Below the pieces are notes generated by a model that worked only from the letters and a program-made list of their open reading frames with translations, was not told where the DNA came from and searched no databases. From the NCBI GenBank assembly GCA_900315285.1, contig OMYO01000019.1:1-38565 (forward strand): 38,565 bases of DNA, in the 5' to 3' direction. The translations under genes were made by a program, and so were the position numbers. This stretch comes from an uncultured Eubacteriales bacterium (GTDB lineage Bacteria; Bacillota; Clostridia; Oscillospirales; Acutalibacteraceae). Shown here piece after piece: positions 16,839 to 25,954 of this stretch (position 1 is the first letter of the stretch; each line of letters starts with the position of its first letter).

Positions 16839-17189
16839 GTGACCGGGCAGGGCAGCTGCTGGCACAGCAATGTGCGAGAGGAAAGTCCGAGCCCCATAGA
16901 GCAGGATAACGGCTAACGGCCGCCGAGGGTGACCTCAGGGAAAGTGCAACAGAGAGATACCGCCAAACCTCCCGGCTTCCCGGGCAGGTGGCAAGGATGG
17001 AAAGGCGAGGTAAGAGCTCACCAGCGTGGTGGAGACATCACGGCTATGTAAACCCTATCCGGAGCAACACCGACTTGAAGTGGTCTGCTCGGCCTATACT
17101 TCAGAAGGGTGGCTTGAACGGCCCAGCAATGGTCCGTCTAGATAGATAGTTGCCTTAAACGACAGAACTCGGCTTATTACCCCGGTCAC
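16839..17189 (+). ncRNA. rnpB: RNase P RNA, type A
   Basis: The catalytic RNA of RNase P, which removes 5' leaders from tRNA precursors. P1 is formed by GTGACCGGG (16839-16847) and CCCGGTCAC (17181-17189). The universally conserved blocks are visible: GAGGAAAGTCCGAGC with flanking P3/P4 sequence, ACGGCTAACGGCC, AGGGAAAGTGCAACAGAGA, a GTAAGAGCTCACC block, AAACCCTATCCGGAGCAA, and AGACAGAACTCGGCTTA-like bases near the 3' end. The layout is the ancestral (type A) fold, not the Bacillus type B, which fits Clostridia. Length about 351 nt. It has its own promoter and terminator. Confidence 0.97.
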
Positions 17190-17205
17190 ATTTTTTGACA
17201 CCGTA

Positions 17206-17240
17206 CAGGGAGCACCGGAAGGTGTTCCCTGATTTTTTTT
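17206..17240 (+). terminator. rnpB terminator
   Basis: CAGGGAGCACC (17206-17216) pairs with GGTGTTCCCTG (17221-17231) around a GGAA loop, followed by a run of eight T. Confidence 0.92.
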
Positions 17241-17271
17241 GGTTTCGTCTAATAAAATAGGTATAAGACTA

Positions 17272-17277
17272 TATAAT
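17272..17277 (+). promoter_or_regulatory. Candidate -10 for recD2 operon
   Basis: A consensus TATAAT at 17272-17277 sits in an A+T-rich stretch directly after the rnpB terminator and about 50 bases before the recD2 start. The -35 region (CTAATA at 17 bases) is poor. Confidence 0.4.
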
Positions 17278-17325
17278 ATATATATGCGATTCACTTATGG
17301 CACAACAATGAGAGGAGGCGGCACC

Positions 17326-19527
17326 TTGGAACAGGAGTACGAGAACCTGTGCGGCATTACCGAGGAAATCGTCTACCGCAAAGAGGAGACCGGCTTTACC
17401 GTCATGGACCTCTCCACAGAGGACGGTGAGCTTGTGACCGTGGTCGGTGTTCTCCCGGATATCTCGCCCGGAGAGGAACTGCAGCTCACCGGCCGCTGGG
17501 ACAACCACAACAAGTTTGGCCGCCAGTTCCGGGCAGAACTCTGTGAACGGAGCATGCCGAACACTGAGGCGCAGGTCCTGAAATACCTCTCCAGCGGCTC
17601 TGTGAAGGGCATTGGTCCTGCCACGGCCGCGCGCATTGTCGAGGCCTTTGGCGAGAGCACCTTTGATGTCCTTGCCAATTCCCCGGAGCGTCTGGCCGGG
17701 GTACGGGGCATCTCCATGAAAAAGGCCCAGGCCATCTGTCAGGAGTTCAAGGAGCAGTTTGCGGTCCGGGAAATCATGATGTCCCTGGAGAATCTGGGTC
17801 TGTCCTCCACTTATGCCATCCGCACCTATCAGGTGCTCGGTGACGACTCGGTCAAGAGAGTGCAGGAGAACCCCTACCTGCTGTGCACGCCAGAAATCGG
17901 TCTGCCGTTTGAGTCCGCCGACTCCATCGCCGCCTCACTGGAGAATCCGCCGAATGAGACGTACCGCATCCATGCGGGCATTTTGCATGTTGTGACCCAT
18001 AACCTGGGAAATGGCCATACCTGTCTTCCACGGGACAAGCTGCTTCACCCCTGCGCCTCTCTGCTCGGCACCAATGACGACACCATAGACATTGCCATTG
18101 ACGAAATGACGGAGACGTTTCAGCTCTGCACCGCAAAGCTGCAGGGACGAGAATTCGTATTCCTTCCGTATATCTATGACGCAGAGCTGCAGACGGCACG
18201 GCGCATCAAGGTCATGGTGAACTTTCCGCCTGCCGGTTCCCCGGTCTCCGACGAGGACATTCTGAAGGTGGAGAGGGAAAATGGTCTGCACTATGAGAAG
18301 AAGCAGCGCGAGGCCATTGTCACGGCGCTGGAGCGGGGCATCCTCATTCTCACTGGCGGACCGGGCACCGGAAAAACCACCACGGTGAACGGCATCCTGG
18401 AACTCTTTGAGGAGCGGGGACTCAACGTGGTGCTCACGGCTCCCACGGGCCGGGCCGCCCAGAGAATGTCGGAAATCAGCGGACGGGAGGCCAAGACTAT
18501 CCACCGCCTGCTGGAGGCCGAGCGCACCGGACGGGAGCGCATGACGTTTGCACGGAACGTGCGAAACCCCATTGAGGCGGACGCCGTCATCGTGGACGAG
18601 CTCTCCATGGTGGACACCGTTGTGTTTGCCGCCCTTATGGATGCATTGCCTTTGACCTGCCGACTTGTTATGGTGGGAGACTCGGATCAGCTGCCACCGG
18701 TGGGAGCGGGCAATGTCCTGTCTGATATGATCGCCTCCGGACTTCTCCCCGTAGTGGAGCTCACCGAGGTGTTCCGTCAGGCGCAGATGAGCCTCATCGT
18801 CACCAACGCTCATCGGGTCGTGGCCGGGGAAATGCCGGAACTGGACCGGACAGACCGGGACTTTTTCCACATGGAGCGCAACAGTGCCAGAAAGACAGCG
18901 GAGGATATCGTTGGCCTCTACACGACCCGACTGCCGGCCGCCTATGGCTACAACCCAGTGGAGGACATTGAAATTCTGTGCCCGTCCCGGAAAGGGGAGT
19001 GCGGCACGGTGAACCTGAATCGCATCCTGCAGGAGGCGGTGAATCCGCCCATGCGCGGCAAGTCGGAAATCCGGCTCCAGACGCGCACGTTCCGCGAGGG
19101 CGACAAGGTCATGCAGGTCAAAAACAACTACAACATTGAGTGGACCCGGGAAGGGGAAGAGGGCAGCGGTATCTTCAACGGGGACGTGGGAATCATCCGC
19201 GCCATCGACCGTGCCTCCGGACAAATCAAAATCAATTTTGAGGGGCGCATCGTCACCATCCCCTCGGATAATCTCGGGGATATTGAACTGGCCTATGCGG
19301 TCACAGTGCACAAGAGCCAGGGCAGTGAGTTCCAGGCGGTCATCATGCCAATTATCGACGTCCCGCCTCAGCTCTGCTACCGTAACCTGTTCTATACGGC
19401 CATAACGCGTGCCCGCTCCAAGATGATCACCATTGGCAGAAAAGCCCAAATTGCCCAAATGGTGGAGAATGACCGCAAGTTCCGGCGCTACTCGGCTCTG
19501 CGGGACTTCCTTCTCATGGAAGAATGA
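17326..19527 (+). CDS. recD2: ATP-dependent 5'-3' DNA helicase RecD2
   Basis: RecD2 is a superfamily 1B helicase found in bacteria that lack RecBCD and works in replication-associated repair. The protein has an N-terminal OB-like and helix-hairpin-helix region (SGSVKGIGPATAARIVEAFG, VRGISMKKAQAICQEF). Walker A GGPGTGKTT is at about 344-352, followed by APTGRAAQRM, Walker B VDELSMVD, GDSDQLPPVGAGNVL and, near the C-terminus, the SH3/motif VI region AYAVTVHKSQGSEF. I place the start at TTG 17326, seven bases after AGGAGG (17313-17318), giving 733 residues; longer starts lie in promoter-like sequence. Its stop overlaps the comF ATG (ATGA). Confidence 0.94.
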   Translation: MEQEYENLCGITEEIVYRKEETGFTVMDLSTEDGELVTVVGVLPDISPGEELQLTGRWDNHNKFGRQFRAELCERSMPNTEAQVLKYLSSGSVKGIGPATAARIVEAFGESTFDVLANSPERLAGVRGISMKKAQAICQEFKEQFAVREIMMSLENLGLSSTYAIRTYQVLGDDSVKRVQENPYLLCTPEIGLPFESADSIAASLENPPNETYRIHAGILHVVTHNLGNGHTCLPRDKLLHPCASLLGTNDDTIDIAIDEMTETFQLCTAKLQGREFVFLPYIYDAELQTARRIKVMVNFPPAGSPVSDEDILKVERENGLHYEKKQREAIVTALERGILILTGGPGTGKTTTVNGILELFEERGLNVVLTAPTGRAAQRMSEISGREAKTIHRLLEAERTGRERMTFARNVRNPIEADAVIVDELSMVDTVVFAALMDALPLTCRLVMVGDSDQLPPVGAGNVLSDMIASGLLPVVELTEVFRQAQMSLIVTNAHRVVAGEMPELDRTDRDFFHMERNSARKTAEDIVGLYTTRLPAAYGYNPVEDIEILCPSRKGECGTVNLNRILQEAVNPPMRGKSEIRLQTRTFREGDKVMQVKNNYNIEWTREGEEGSGIFNGDVGIIRAIDRASGQIKINFEGRIVTIPSDNLGDIELAYAVTVHKSQGSEFQAVIMPIIDVPPQLCYRNLFYTAITRARSKMITIGRKAQIAQMVENDRKFRRYSALRDFLLMEE

Positions 19528-20276
19528 AAAACAATATCTCGGAAAACATCCTATCTATCCTGTTTCCTCCACGCTGCCTCTACTGCGGGAAGCGGGTAGA
19601 GGTGGGGCTGGACATCTGTGATGAGTGTGAACGAAAGCTGAATCGCATATCCCCACCATACTGTCTCTGCTGCGGAACGTCATTGGACGACTGCACTTGT
19701 CGCAAACAGGCTCATGCTTACGGGGAGGTAGTGGCGCCATTTTACTATGAGGGCCCTGTCCGCGAACTTCTCCTGCAGCTGAAATATGGCGGGAAAGAGG
19801 ATATTGCCCGCTATCTCGCCGGAGAAATGACAAAGGTCATCCGGGAGCGCTTCTTCGGCATCCGGTTTGACCTCCTGACCTGTGTGCCCACCACGGCGGA
19901 CCGAATTGACAGCAGGGGATACAACCAGGCCCAGTCCCTGGCGGAGCTGCTGGCACCGGACCCGCAGACCGGCCTGCTTGAGAAAGTGGAGCGGGACTAC
20001 TACGTCCTAAAGAAGCATCCCACCGGGAAAATGCAGCACTTTCTCGGGGCATCCGGGCGCCGCGCCAATATACGAAACGCCTTTTCCCTCCGACCAGGCC
20101 GCAGCGTCGAAGGAAAGACCATACTCCTCGTGGACGACATCGTCACCACCGGGGCAACGGCGGAGGAGTGCACGGAAATTCTGCGCCTGAACGGCGCCCG
20201 CCAGGTGGAGGTGGCCTGTGCCGCCGTGACCCGGACGAAAGCTTTACAGAACGGTCGAAAAGATTTATTATTCTAA
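19524..20276 (+). CDS. comF: ComF-family phosphoribosyltransferase-like protein
   Basis: A 250-residue ComF/GntX-type protein. The N-terminal zinc finger is Cys-rich (Cys18, 21, 32, 35, 47, 50, 57 and 59; CLYCGKR..ICDEC..YCLCCGTSLDDCTC). The C-terminal part is a phosphoribosyltransferase fold with the PRPP loop VDDIVTTGAT at 203-212. ComF proteins are linked to DNA uptake during competence and to recombination in other Firmicutes; the molecular role is not settled. It overlaps recD2 by four bases (ATGA), which supports a DNA-processing role. No other competence genes are in the window. Confidence 0.9.
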   Translation: MKNNISENILSILFPPRCLYCGKRVEVGLDICDECERKLNRISPPYCLCCGTSLDDCTCRKQAHAYGEVVAPFYYEGPVRELLLQLKYGGKEDIARYLAGEMTKVIRERFFGIRFDLLTCVPTTADRIDSRGYNQAQSLAELLAPDPQTGLLEKVERDYYVLKKHPTGKMQHFLGASGRRANIRNAFSLRPGRSVEGKTILLVDDIVTTGATAEECTEILRLNGARQVEVACAAVTRTKALQNGRKDLLF

Positions 20277-20309
20277 CGTAATTATCGGTTTTCGGGAAGG
20301 TGAAAACTC

Positions 20310-21368
20310 TTGCCAGGCATCAATATCGGTATCGACCTCGGTACAACTACAGTTATTGCATATCAAGAGGGGAAAGGCATTATCATGTCGGAACCCTCTG
20401 TTGTCGCATACCGAAAAACCACTGGCAAGATCATTGCTGTCGGCCGCAAGGCCTATGAAATGCTCGGGAAAGAGAGCCGCTCCGTCATCGTCATCCGCCC
20501 CATGCGGGACGGTGTCGTCTCGAATTTTCATGTGACAGAACAGCTTCTGCGCCACGTTATCATGCAGATCTGCGGCAGTGAAATCTTCCGTCCGAACATC
20601 ATTGTGAGTATGCCGGGAACCGTAACCAGTCTGGAACGCCGTACCATCATGGATGTCATCCTTGCCAGCGGTGCCGGCAGGGCCTGCCTTATGGAAGAGC
20701 CACTTGCCGCGGCCATCGGTGCTGGGGTTGACATCCTGGAACCCTCCGGCGTCATGATCGTTGACTTGGGTGGAGGCACTACAGATGTTGCCGTTGTCAC
20801 CATGGGTTCCATGGCACTTGCCACTTCTGTACGCTGTGCAGGAAACGCCATCAATAATTCCATCTATAAGTACTGCAAGCGGGAGCGGGGAATTGTCATC
20901 GGCGAACAGACTGCCGAAAATATCAAGATCCAAATTGGAGGGGCCATCCGTCGGGAGGGCCTCATTGCCATGTCCGCCAAGGGCAAGGACTACATTTCCG
21001 GCATGCCTGTGGAGTTTGAAATCGACTCCGACGAGGTCTACTATGCCATCCGTGAGGATATCCGCACCATTCTCCGTGCCATCCACGACGTTTTGGAGCG
21101 CACTCCGCCAGAGCTCTCATCAGATATTCTTGACACTGGAATTATCCTCACCGGCGGAACAGCCTTTATGTACGGCTTGAAAGAGGCAGTGGAGAATTCC
21201 ACAGGAATAAAGACCCGTGTGGCCGAAGACCCGGTCAACTGTGTTGCCAACGGTATTGGCAGTGTCCTCAGTGACATGGATGAGTACGAGTCCAACGGAT
21301 ATCTCTTTATGGCGCACGACGAAATCAACTATCTTAACGAGGATGAGAAAGAGGAGGAGGCCCAGTGA
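20310..21368 (+). CDS. mreB: Rod-shape protein MreB (actin homologue)
   Basis: MreB forms membrane-bound filaments that direct sidewall peptidoglycan synthesis. This 352-residue protein has the actin-fold phosphate 1 motif GIDLGTTT at 7-14, phosphate 2 VDLGGGTTD at 151-159, and the MreB-type EEPLAAAIGAG and GGTAFMYGL segments. The start is TTG at 20310 after GGGAAGGTG; in-frame ATG codons further in would cut the first strand. It is not next to mreC or mreD, so it may be an Mbl/MreBH-type paralogue. The last bases overlap the start of the DUF4364 gene (GTGA). Confidence 0.92.
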   Translation: MPGINIGIDLGTTTVIAYQEGKGIIMSEPSVVAYRKTTGKIIAVGRKAYEMLGKESRSVIVIRPMRDGVVSNFHVTEQLLRHVIMQICGSEIFRPNIIVSMPGTVTSLERRTIMDVILASGAGRACLMEEPLAAAIGAGVDILEPSGVMIVDLGGGTTDVAVVTMGSMALATSVRCAGNAINNSIYKYCKRERGIVIGEQTAENIKIQIGGAIRREGLIAMSAKGKDYISGMPVEFEIDSDEVYYAIREDIRTILRAIHDVLERTPPELSSDILDTGIILTGGTAFMYGLKEAVENSTGIKTRVAEDPVNCVANGIGSVLSDMDEYESNGYLFMAHDEINYLNEDEKEEEAQ

Positions 21369-22012
21369 AAATCCAGTTCACGGTCCCGGAACTCCATGAG
21401 CCCGACGGGGGCGCCAGCAGCGGGAATGACTCTCTGGACCGCCGCTATGGCGAACCGGTCTTTGACGCCCTGAACGAGGGCGTAGCGCCCGGCGGACTCA
21501 CCAACCGCGGCGACATCAAAATGCTTATCTGCTACATGCTGAAGGCAGTCGGTCAGCCGGTCTCCAAGGCTATGATCGGTGAGGTGGTCCAGGAGGAGGA
21601 AATTGCCAACTACTTCGAGGCCATGAATGCCATCAGCGAACTGCTGGAAATTGGCAACCTCTCGGAGACCACCGAGGACGGCGAGGAAATCCTCTCGCTG
21701 ACCGAGCGCGGCAGCAATGCCGTAGATGTGGTCCAGGACGACATTCCGAAGACGGTTCGGGAAACTGCCGTGAAGTCCCTGGTCCATTTTTTGACCCGGG
21801 AGAGAAACGCCCGGGAAAATGAGGTGGAAATTACCCGGCTGCCCGACGGCGGGTACAATGTGACTTTTAAATTGATGGACCGTGAATCGCCCATGATGGA
21901 GCTCACCATGTATGTGGCGGACCGGGACCAGGCAGAAATCCTCCGGAACAACTTTGTGGACGACCCCGCGAAAGTGTACTCGGCGGTGCTGGCTGCGCTG
22001 CTGGTGGAATGA
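21365..22012 (+). CDS. DUF4364-like protein (probable winged-helix)
   Basis: A 215-residue protein that resembles the DUF4364 family, which is largely limited to Clostridia and related Firmicutes. After about 45 variable residues comes a helical region that looks like a winged helix (NRGDIKMLICYMLKAVGQPVSK..AMNAISELLEIGNL..EDGEEILSLTERG), with the strand-turn-strand 'TTEDGEEILSLT' as wing, then a beta-rich C-terminal part. This suggests DNA binding or a partner interface, but no function is proven. The GTG start at 21365 overlaps the mreB stop by four bases with GAGGAGGAGG upstream, so the two are coupled. Confidence 0.78.
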   Translation: MKIQFTVPELHEPDGGASSGNDSLDRRYGEPVFDALNEGVAPGGLTNRGDIKMLICYMLKAVGQPVSKAMIGEVVQEEEIANYFEAMNAISELLEIGNLSETTEDGEEILSLTERGSNAVDVVQDDIPKTVRETAVKSLVHFLTRERNARENEVEITRLPDGGYNVTFKLMDRESPMMELTMYVADRDQAEILRNNFVDDPAKVYSAVLAALLVE

Positions 22013-22053
22013 AAAGATAAATATTGGACGCCGGATCAAAGGAGATATGAAAA

Positions 22054-22998
22054 ATGAGTTCCTTTAAAGACTTAAGAGTCGTGGATAACTTCTACCAGAC
22101 GTCATCCTTTTTCCCAATGCCCACGCTCAGCATAGGAACGCGGAACGAGGACGGCAGCATGAACCTGGGTTCGTACAGCCTCTGCTTCCCGTACTATATT
22201 GCCGGAAAAGAGTATTACGCAATGCTTCTGGAGTGCCGGAACAATTCCAACACCTGCCAGAACATCCTGCGGACCGGGAGATGTGCCATCAACTTCATGC
22301 CGGATGACAAGAAGACTTTCAAAGAAATGGTCCGTCTGGGGTATCCGGGACCGTCCGCTGAAAAAATGAAGGACTGCAAGTTCGAATTTGAAGATGGACT
22401 GGCAGATCCGGCGGACCCGAACCGGCCACAGGTCAACGCGCAGGCTTTCCAGGTCTTCGAGTGTACCTGGGACTCTTCTCTGGAGAATGGTGGTAAATAC
22501 AAACCCGGTGAAATGGACGGCTACGAGCCCCCATATAACGACTTCAACGGTATTACTTCGAAGTTCGGCGCCCACTTCATCCTGAAAATTGACAAAGTTC
22601 TCATCAAACCGCAGTACTATGATGCCATTGTGGACGGCATCACCGAGAAGGATTTCCCTCCAGTTCCGGTCGACTACGGTTACCGTGACTCCAAGAACTT
22701 CTGGTACACGCCGTTCCCACGCTTTAAGAAGCCGCATGCAGAGCCCGTTCCAGCACCGAAGGAAGTGGACCTCAAGTCCATTCGCTTTGCTGCCGACCGC
22801 TGTGACGACACCGTTAAATTCACGGATGACGCCCTGCAGAACTTCGTCAAGGTCCCGCGTCCATTCTTGAAGACTGTCCTTATGGGCTGTGTGGAGTGGG
22901 CCAAGGAGAACAACGTCACGCTGATCACAGACAAAGAAGTAAAAATCATCAACGACAAGCGTAACGCGGAAAAGGAAGCCCGCAAGCGGAAAAAGTAA
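22054..22998 (+). CDS. Flavin reductase-like FMN-binding protein
   Basis: A 314-residue protein with an N-terminal flavin-reductase-like split-barrel domain: residues 20-80 carry PMPTLSIGTRNEDGSMNLGSYSL, then a core strand LLECRNNSNTCQNILRTGRCAINFMP, the usual pattern for FMN binding. The C-terminal third (from about 235) is extra and basic at the very end (NDKRNAEKEARKRKK). Such proteins use NAD(P)H-reduced flavin or act as flavin-dependent oxidoreductases; the substrate is unknown. ATG 22054 follows AAAGGAGAT. It may be cotranscribed with the mreB group, 41 bases upstream, and ends at a terminator. Confidence 0.8.
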   Translation: MSSFKDLRVVDNFYQTSSFFPMPTLSIGTRNEDGSMNLGSYSLCFPYYIAGKEYYAMLLECRNNSNTCQNILRTGRCAINFMPDDKKTFKEMVRLGYPGPSAEKMKDCKFEFEDGLADPADPNRPQVNAQAFQVFECTWDSSLENGGKYKPGEMDGYEPPYNDFNGITSKFGAHFILKIDKVLIKPQYYDAIVDGITEKDFPPVPVDYGYRDSKNFWYTPFPRFKKPHAEPVPAPKEVDLKSIRFAADRCDDTVKFTDDALQNFVKVPRPFLKTVLMGCVEWAKENNVTLITDKEVKIINDKRNAEKEARKRKK

Positions 22999-23015
22999 GC
23001 TATAATATTTTTAGG

Positions 23016-23047
23016 CTCTGCCACCGGCGTGGCAGGGTATTTTCATT
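23016..23047 (+). terminator. Intrinsic terminator after the flavin-reductase-like gene
   Basis: CTCTGCCAC (23016-23024) pairs with GTGGCAGGG (23029-23037; one T-G pair near the base), loop CGGC, followed by TATTTTCATT. It ends just before the next ribosome site. Confidence 0.75.
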
Positions 23048-23063
23048 CTGGGGGGCGATGCAC

Positions 23064-24194
23064 ATGACTCTAGTCCAGGCAACGGATCTTCATTATCTGT
23101 CACAGCGTCTTACGGACAACGGCCCGGCGTTTGAGCGTGCAGTTCTGCATGGGGACGGCAAGATTGCCCTTCGTATTGAAGAATTGGCCGAAGGTTTCAC
23201 GGAGGACATATGCCGCATGAAACCGGAATTCTTAATTTACAGCGGAGACCTGAGTTACAACGGGGAAACCGAAAGCCATAAAGATCTGATCCGGAAACTG
23301 CACCGTATGGAGACTGCCGGGACCAAGGTTCTTGTCATTCCCGGCAACCATGATATGGAAAGTCCCAGAGCAAAAACTTATCAGGAAGAAAAAGTCCTTC
23401 CGGCAGCGACCCCGACCAAAGAAGAGTTCTTTGAACTGTATCGTTCATTCGGATATGACCAGGCGGAATCCCGTGCACCGGACAGTTTCAGTTATGCATT
23501 CTCGGCTGGAGAAAATCTTGTCATCCTTATGTTGGACGCCAATTCAGTCCACTTTAACACGCTGTCCGATGAGACACTTGCCTGGGCGGAAGAACAGCTG
23601 AAAAAGGCATCAAAAGTGGGAAGAAAGGTCCTTGGCGTGACCCATGAAAATCTGTTTGCCCACAGTGACCTGATCTCCAGGAACTTCCGGTTGGAGAACG
23701 CGGATGCACTGAGAAAACTGTATTTGAAATACGGGGTGCACTGCAATCTGAGCGGCCATATCCATCTGCAGCATATTCAGACAGAAGACGGAATTACGGA
23801 AGCGGCGACTGGAGCTCTTTCCGTCGGGCATCTTTCCTATGCCGTTTTGAATTGGGACGGCTCTGTTCTGACTTATCAGAAGCAGCCGGTTTCCGGGCAT
23901 GAAGACTTGCACCGGGAAGCAGAGCAGATTTTCCCCAGCTCCTCTTATAAAATGGCACGGGCTGTTCTGGAACAGGACAGCTCCTTGAACGGAGAGGAAA
24001 AAGACAGAGCATCCTCTCTGTTTGCAGAAATGAATACGGCATATTTTCAGGGGGATCCAATGGATCTGTCTGGAAGGGAACAGGAACTGAATATTTTGAA
24101 ATCTGCAGGCGGGCAGCTGGGTCCGTTTACTTCGTCCATTGCCCGGGACCTTAATAAAAAAATTGACAATCAGAATGCTGTTATAAGACTGTAG
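23064..24194 (+). CDS. Calcineurin-like metallophosphoesterase
   Basis: A 376-residue protein of the calcineurin-like phosphoesterase superfamily. All metal-binding motifs are present: DLH (Asp8, His10), GD (Asp62), GNHD (Asn95, His96), THE (His194) and GHIH (His232, His234). Such enzymes hydrolyse phosphomono- or diesters with two metal ions; the substrate is not predictable. The C-terminal 100 residues look helical and form a family-specific extension. I prefer ATG 23064 over ATG 23058, because the GGGGGG site (23050-23055) is eight bases from the former and only two from the latter. No signal peptide is visible, so it is probably cytoplasmic. Confidence 0.85.
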   Translation: MTLVQATDLHYLSQRLTDNGPAFERAVLHGDGKIALRIEELAEGFTEDICRMKPEFLIYSGDLSYNGETESHKDLIRKLHRMETAGTKVLVIPGNHDMESPRAKTYQEEKVLPAATPTKEEFFELYRSFGYDQAESRAPDSFSYAFSAGENLVILMLDANSVHFNTLSDETLAWAEEQLKKASKVGRKVLGVTHENLFAHSDLISRNFRLENADALRKLYLKYGVHCNLSGHIHLQHIQTEDGITEAATGALSVGHLSYAVLNWDGSVLTYQKQPVSGHEDLHREAEQIFPSSSYKMARAVLEQDSSLNGEEKDRASSLFAEMNTAYFQGDPMDLSGREQELNILKSAGGQLGPFTSSIARDLNKKIDNQNAVIRL

Positions 24195-24199
24195 AAAAC

Positions 24200-24246
24200 A
24201 ATAAGAAAAAGGGGCTGTATCACCTGATACAGCCCCTTCTAATATT
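24200..24246. terminator. Bidirectional terminator between converging units
   Basis: A perfect 14-bp stem, AAGGGGCTGTATCA (24209-24222) with TGATACAGCCCCTT (24225-24238). On the minus strand it is followed by TTTTTCTTAT; on the plus strand by TCTAATATTATTT. It serves both the metallophosphoesterase gene (+) and the deo operon (-). Confidence 0.88.
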
Positions 24247-24248
24247 AT

Positions 24249-25553
24249 TTATCCCTCTAATATCTTATAGATAAGCGGCTCCTTCTCCGGCTCCTCCTCT
24301 GAAATGGTCAGCGACGACAGGTACCGGTCTTCCGCATCCCGTAGAGAGCGCTCCCGCTTCGTGCGTAGGATGGCCAGCGTGTCGCCCACCTGGACGGGCT
24401 CACCGGTCTTCTTTAAAATTTGGATTCCGGCGGAGTAGTCTACGGCATCGTCCATGGTCTCACGTCCTGCTCCGAGTATGCAGCTGGCAAGGCCGATTCC
24501 CTCCGTGTCCATGTTGGTAACATAACCGCTCTGCGTGGCGCGGATGACCTGGGTGAAGCGACTCGTCTCGAAGCACTCCGGGTGATCCACCAGATTGGAA
24601 TCGCCGCGTTGGGCCTTGACCATTAGGCGGAGACGGTCTTTGGCGGCGCCGCTTCGGATGGTCTCCAAAGCGAGTTCTTTTGCTTTCTCAAACGGAGTAT
24701 CAAAGCAGGAGGAGTACATGAGCCCGGCAAGGGTGGTACTAAGTTCCAATAGGTCCCTCGGACCATCACCACTCAGGGTCTGGATGGCCTCGATGACCTC
24801 CAGACTATTACCCACATTGTGGCCGAGGGGTTCCTCCATGCTGCTGATAACAGCGGTCATGCGGCGGCCGGCCTTTTGGCCGATACCAATCATGATTTCC
24901 GCCAGTTCCACAGCGTCTTCTTTTGTCTTCATAAAAGCGCCGCTGCCATATTTGACATCCAGTACAATGTTCTTGCACCCGGCCGCCAGCTTCTTACTCA
25001 TAATGGAGGAGGCAATGAGCGGCTTGCTCATGACCGTGGCGGTCTCGTCCCGCAGAGCGTACAGCTTTCCGTCCGCAGGGGTCAAGTGACCGGTTTGGCC
25101 GACAATGGCAAGTCCAATTTTATTGACCTGCTGCATGAACATGTCCTCGGACATTTCACAGATCATGCCGGGGATGCTCTCCAGCTTGTCCAGTGTGCCG
25201 CCGGTGTGACCCAGTCCGCGGCCGGACATTTTGGCCACTTTACAGCCCATGGCTGCCGCGGTGGGAGCAACGACCAGGGAAGTCTTGTCGCCGACACCGC
25301 CAGTGCTATGTTTGTCTGCAGTCGGTCCGTCAATAGGTGACAAATCAAGGATGTCCCCGGAACGTTCCATGGTGAGTGTCAGTTCCGTAGTCTCCTCCAT
25401 AGTCATGCCGTTGCAACAGATGGCCATGAGCAGGGCAGATGCCTGGGCATCCGGTATTTTCCCGCTGCAGTATTCGTTGATGAAAAAGCGGATTTCCTCG
25501 GCGGTGAGCTCATTGCCGACCCGTTTTTTCTCAATAATGTCATACATTCTCAT
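24249..25553 (-). CDS. pdp: Pyrimidine-nucleoside phosphorylase
   Basis: A 434-residue enzyme that splits uridine or thymidine-type nucleosides with phosphate into base and (deoxy)ribose 1-phosphate. The family signature SGRGLGHTGGTLDKLE and the phosphate-binding KHSTGGVGDKTSLVV (from Lys81) are intact. Firmicutes usually carry the broad-specificity Pdp; DeoA (thymidine phosphorylase) is closely similar, so the exact substrate range is open. ATG 25553 follows GGAGGAG by seven bases. It is the last gene of the deo operon and overlaps the cdd stop by four bases (ATGA). Confidence 0.94.
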   Translation of the reverse strand: MRMYDIIEKKRVGNELTAEEIRFFINEYCSGKIPDAQASALLMAICCNGMTMEETTELTLTMERSGDILDLSPIDGPTADKHSTGGVGDKTSLVVAPTAAAMGCKVAKMSGRGLGHTGGTLDKLESIPGMICEMSEDMFMQQVNKIGLAIVGQTGHLTPADGKLYALRDETATVMSKPLIASSIMSKKLAAGCKNIVLDVKYGSGAFMKTKEDAVELAEIMIGIGQKAGRRMTAVISSMEEPLGHNVGNSLEVIEAIQTLSGDGPRDLLELSTTLAGLMYSSCFDTPFEKAKELALETIRSGAAKDRLRLMVKAQRGDSNLVDHPECFETSRFTQVIRATQSGYVTNMDTEGIGLASCILGAGRETMDDAVDYSAGIQILKKTGEPVQVGDTLAILRTKRERSLRDAEDRYLSSLTISEEEPEKEPLIYKILEG

Positions 25554-25954
25554 AGGTTTTCTCCTCCAAAGCCCTTGGGGAACAGTTCTCCCAGGGTATG
25601 GTGCTCAATACTGCCGGAACTGTCACGAAAGACCAGTCTCATGTCCTCCGGACAGAACTCCGACAACACCTGGCGACAGATGCCGCACGGGTAACAGAAC
25701 ATTTCCGGTTCTCCCTCCCTCGCGCCGACAATGGCGAGAGCGGAAAACTCTCTCTGGCCGTCATACACCGCGCGAAAAATGGCTGTTCGTTCTGCACAGT
25801 TCGTGGCACCGAACGAGGCGTTCTCAATATTGCACCCCTGGTATACTGTGCCATCTTTACAGAGCAGCGCGGCGCCTACACGGAAATGGGAGTAGGGGGC
25901 ATAGGCGTGTTCTCTGGCCTGAGAAGCCAGTTCCAAAAGCTCTCGATCCGTCAT
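25550..25954 (-). CDS. cdd: Cytidine deaminase
   Basis: A 134-residue zinc enzyme converting (deoxy)cytidine to (deoxy)uridine, which Pdp then splits. The catalytic motif CAERTAIF (zinc ligand Cys53, proton shuttle Glu55) and the PCGICRQV motif (zinc ligands Cys90 and Cys93) match the short tetrameric cytidine deaminases. I place the start at ATG 25954, which overlaps the deoD stop (ATGA). An upstream extension of the frame would run 68 residues into deoD and is unlike the family. The length is normal for the family. Confidence 0.95.
   Translation of the reverse strand: MTDRELLELASQAREHAYAPYSHFRVGAALLCKDGTVYQGCNIENASFGATNCAERTAIFRAVYDGQREFSALAIVGAREGEPEMFCYPCGICRQVLSEFCPEDMRLVFRDSSGSIEHHTLGELFPKGFGGENL

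Noticed and set aside
20281..20310. Start of mreB at a downstream ATG
   Set aside because: The TTG at 20310 keeps the conserved first strand (INIGIDLGTTT) and has a ribosome site at a good distance.
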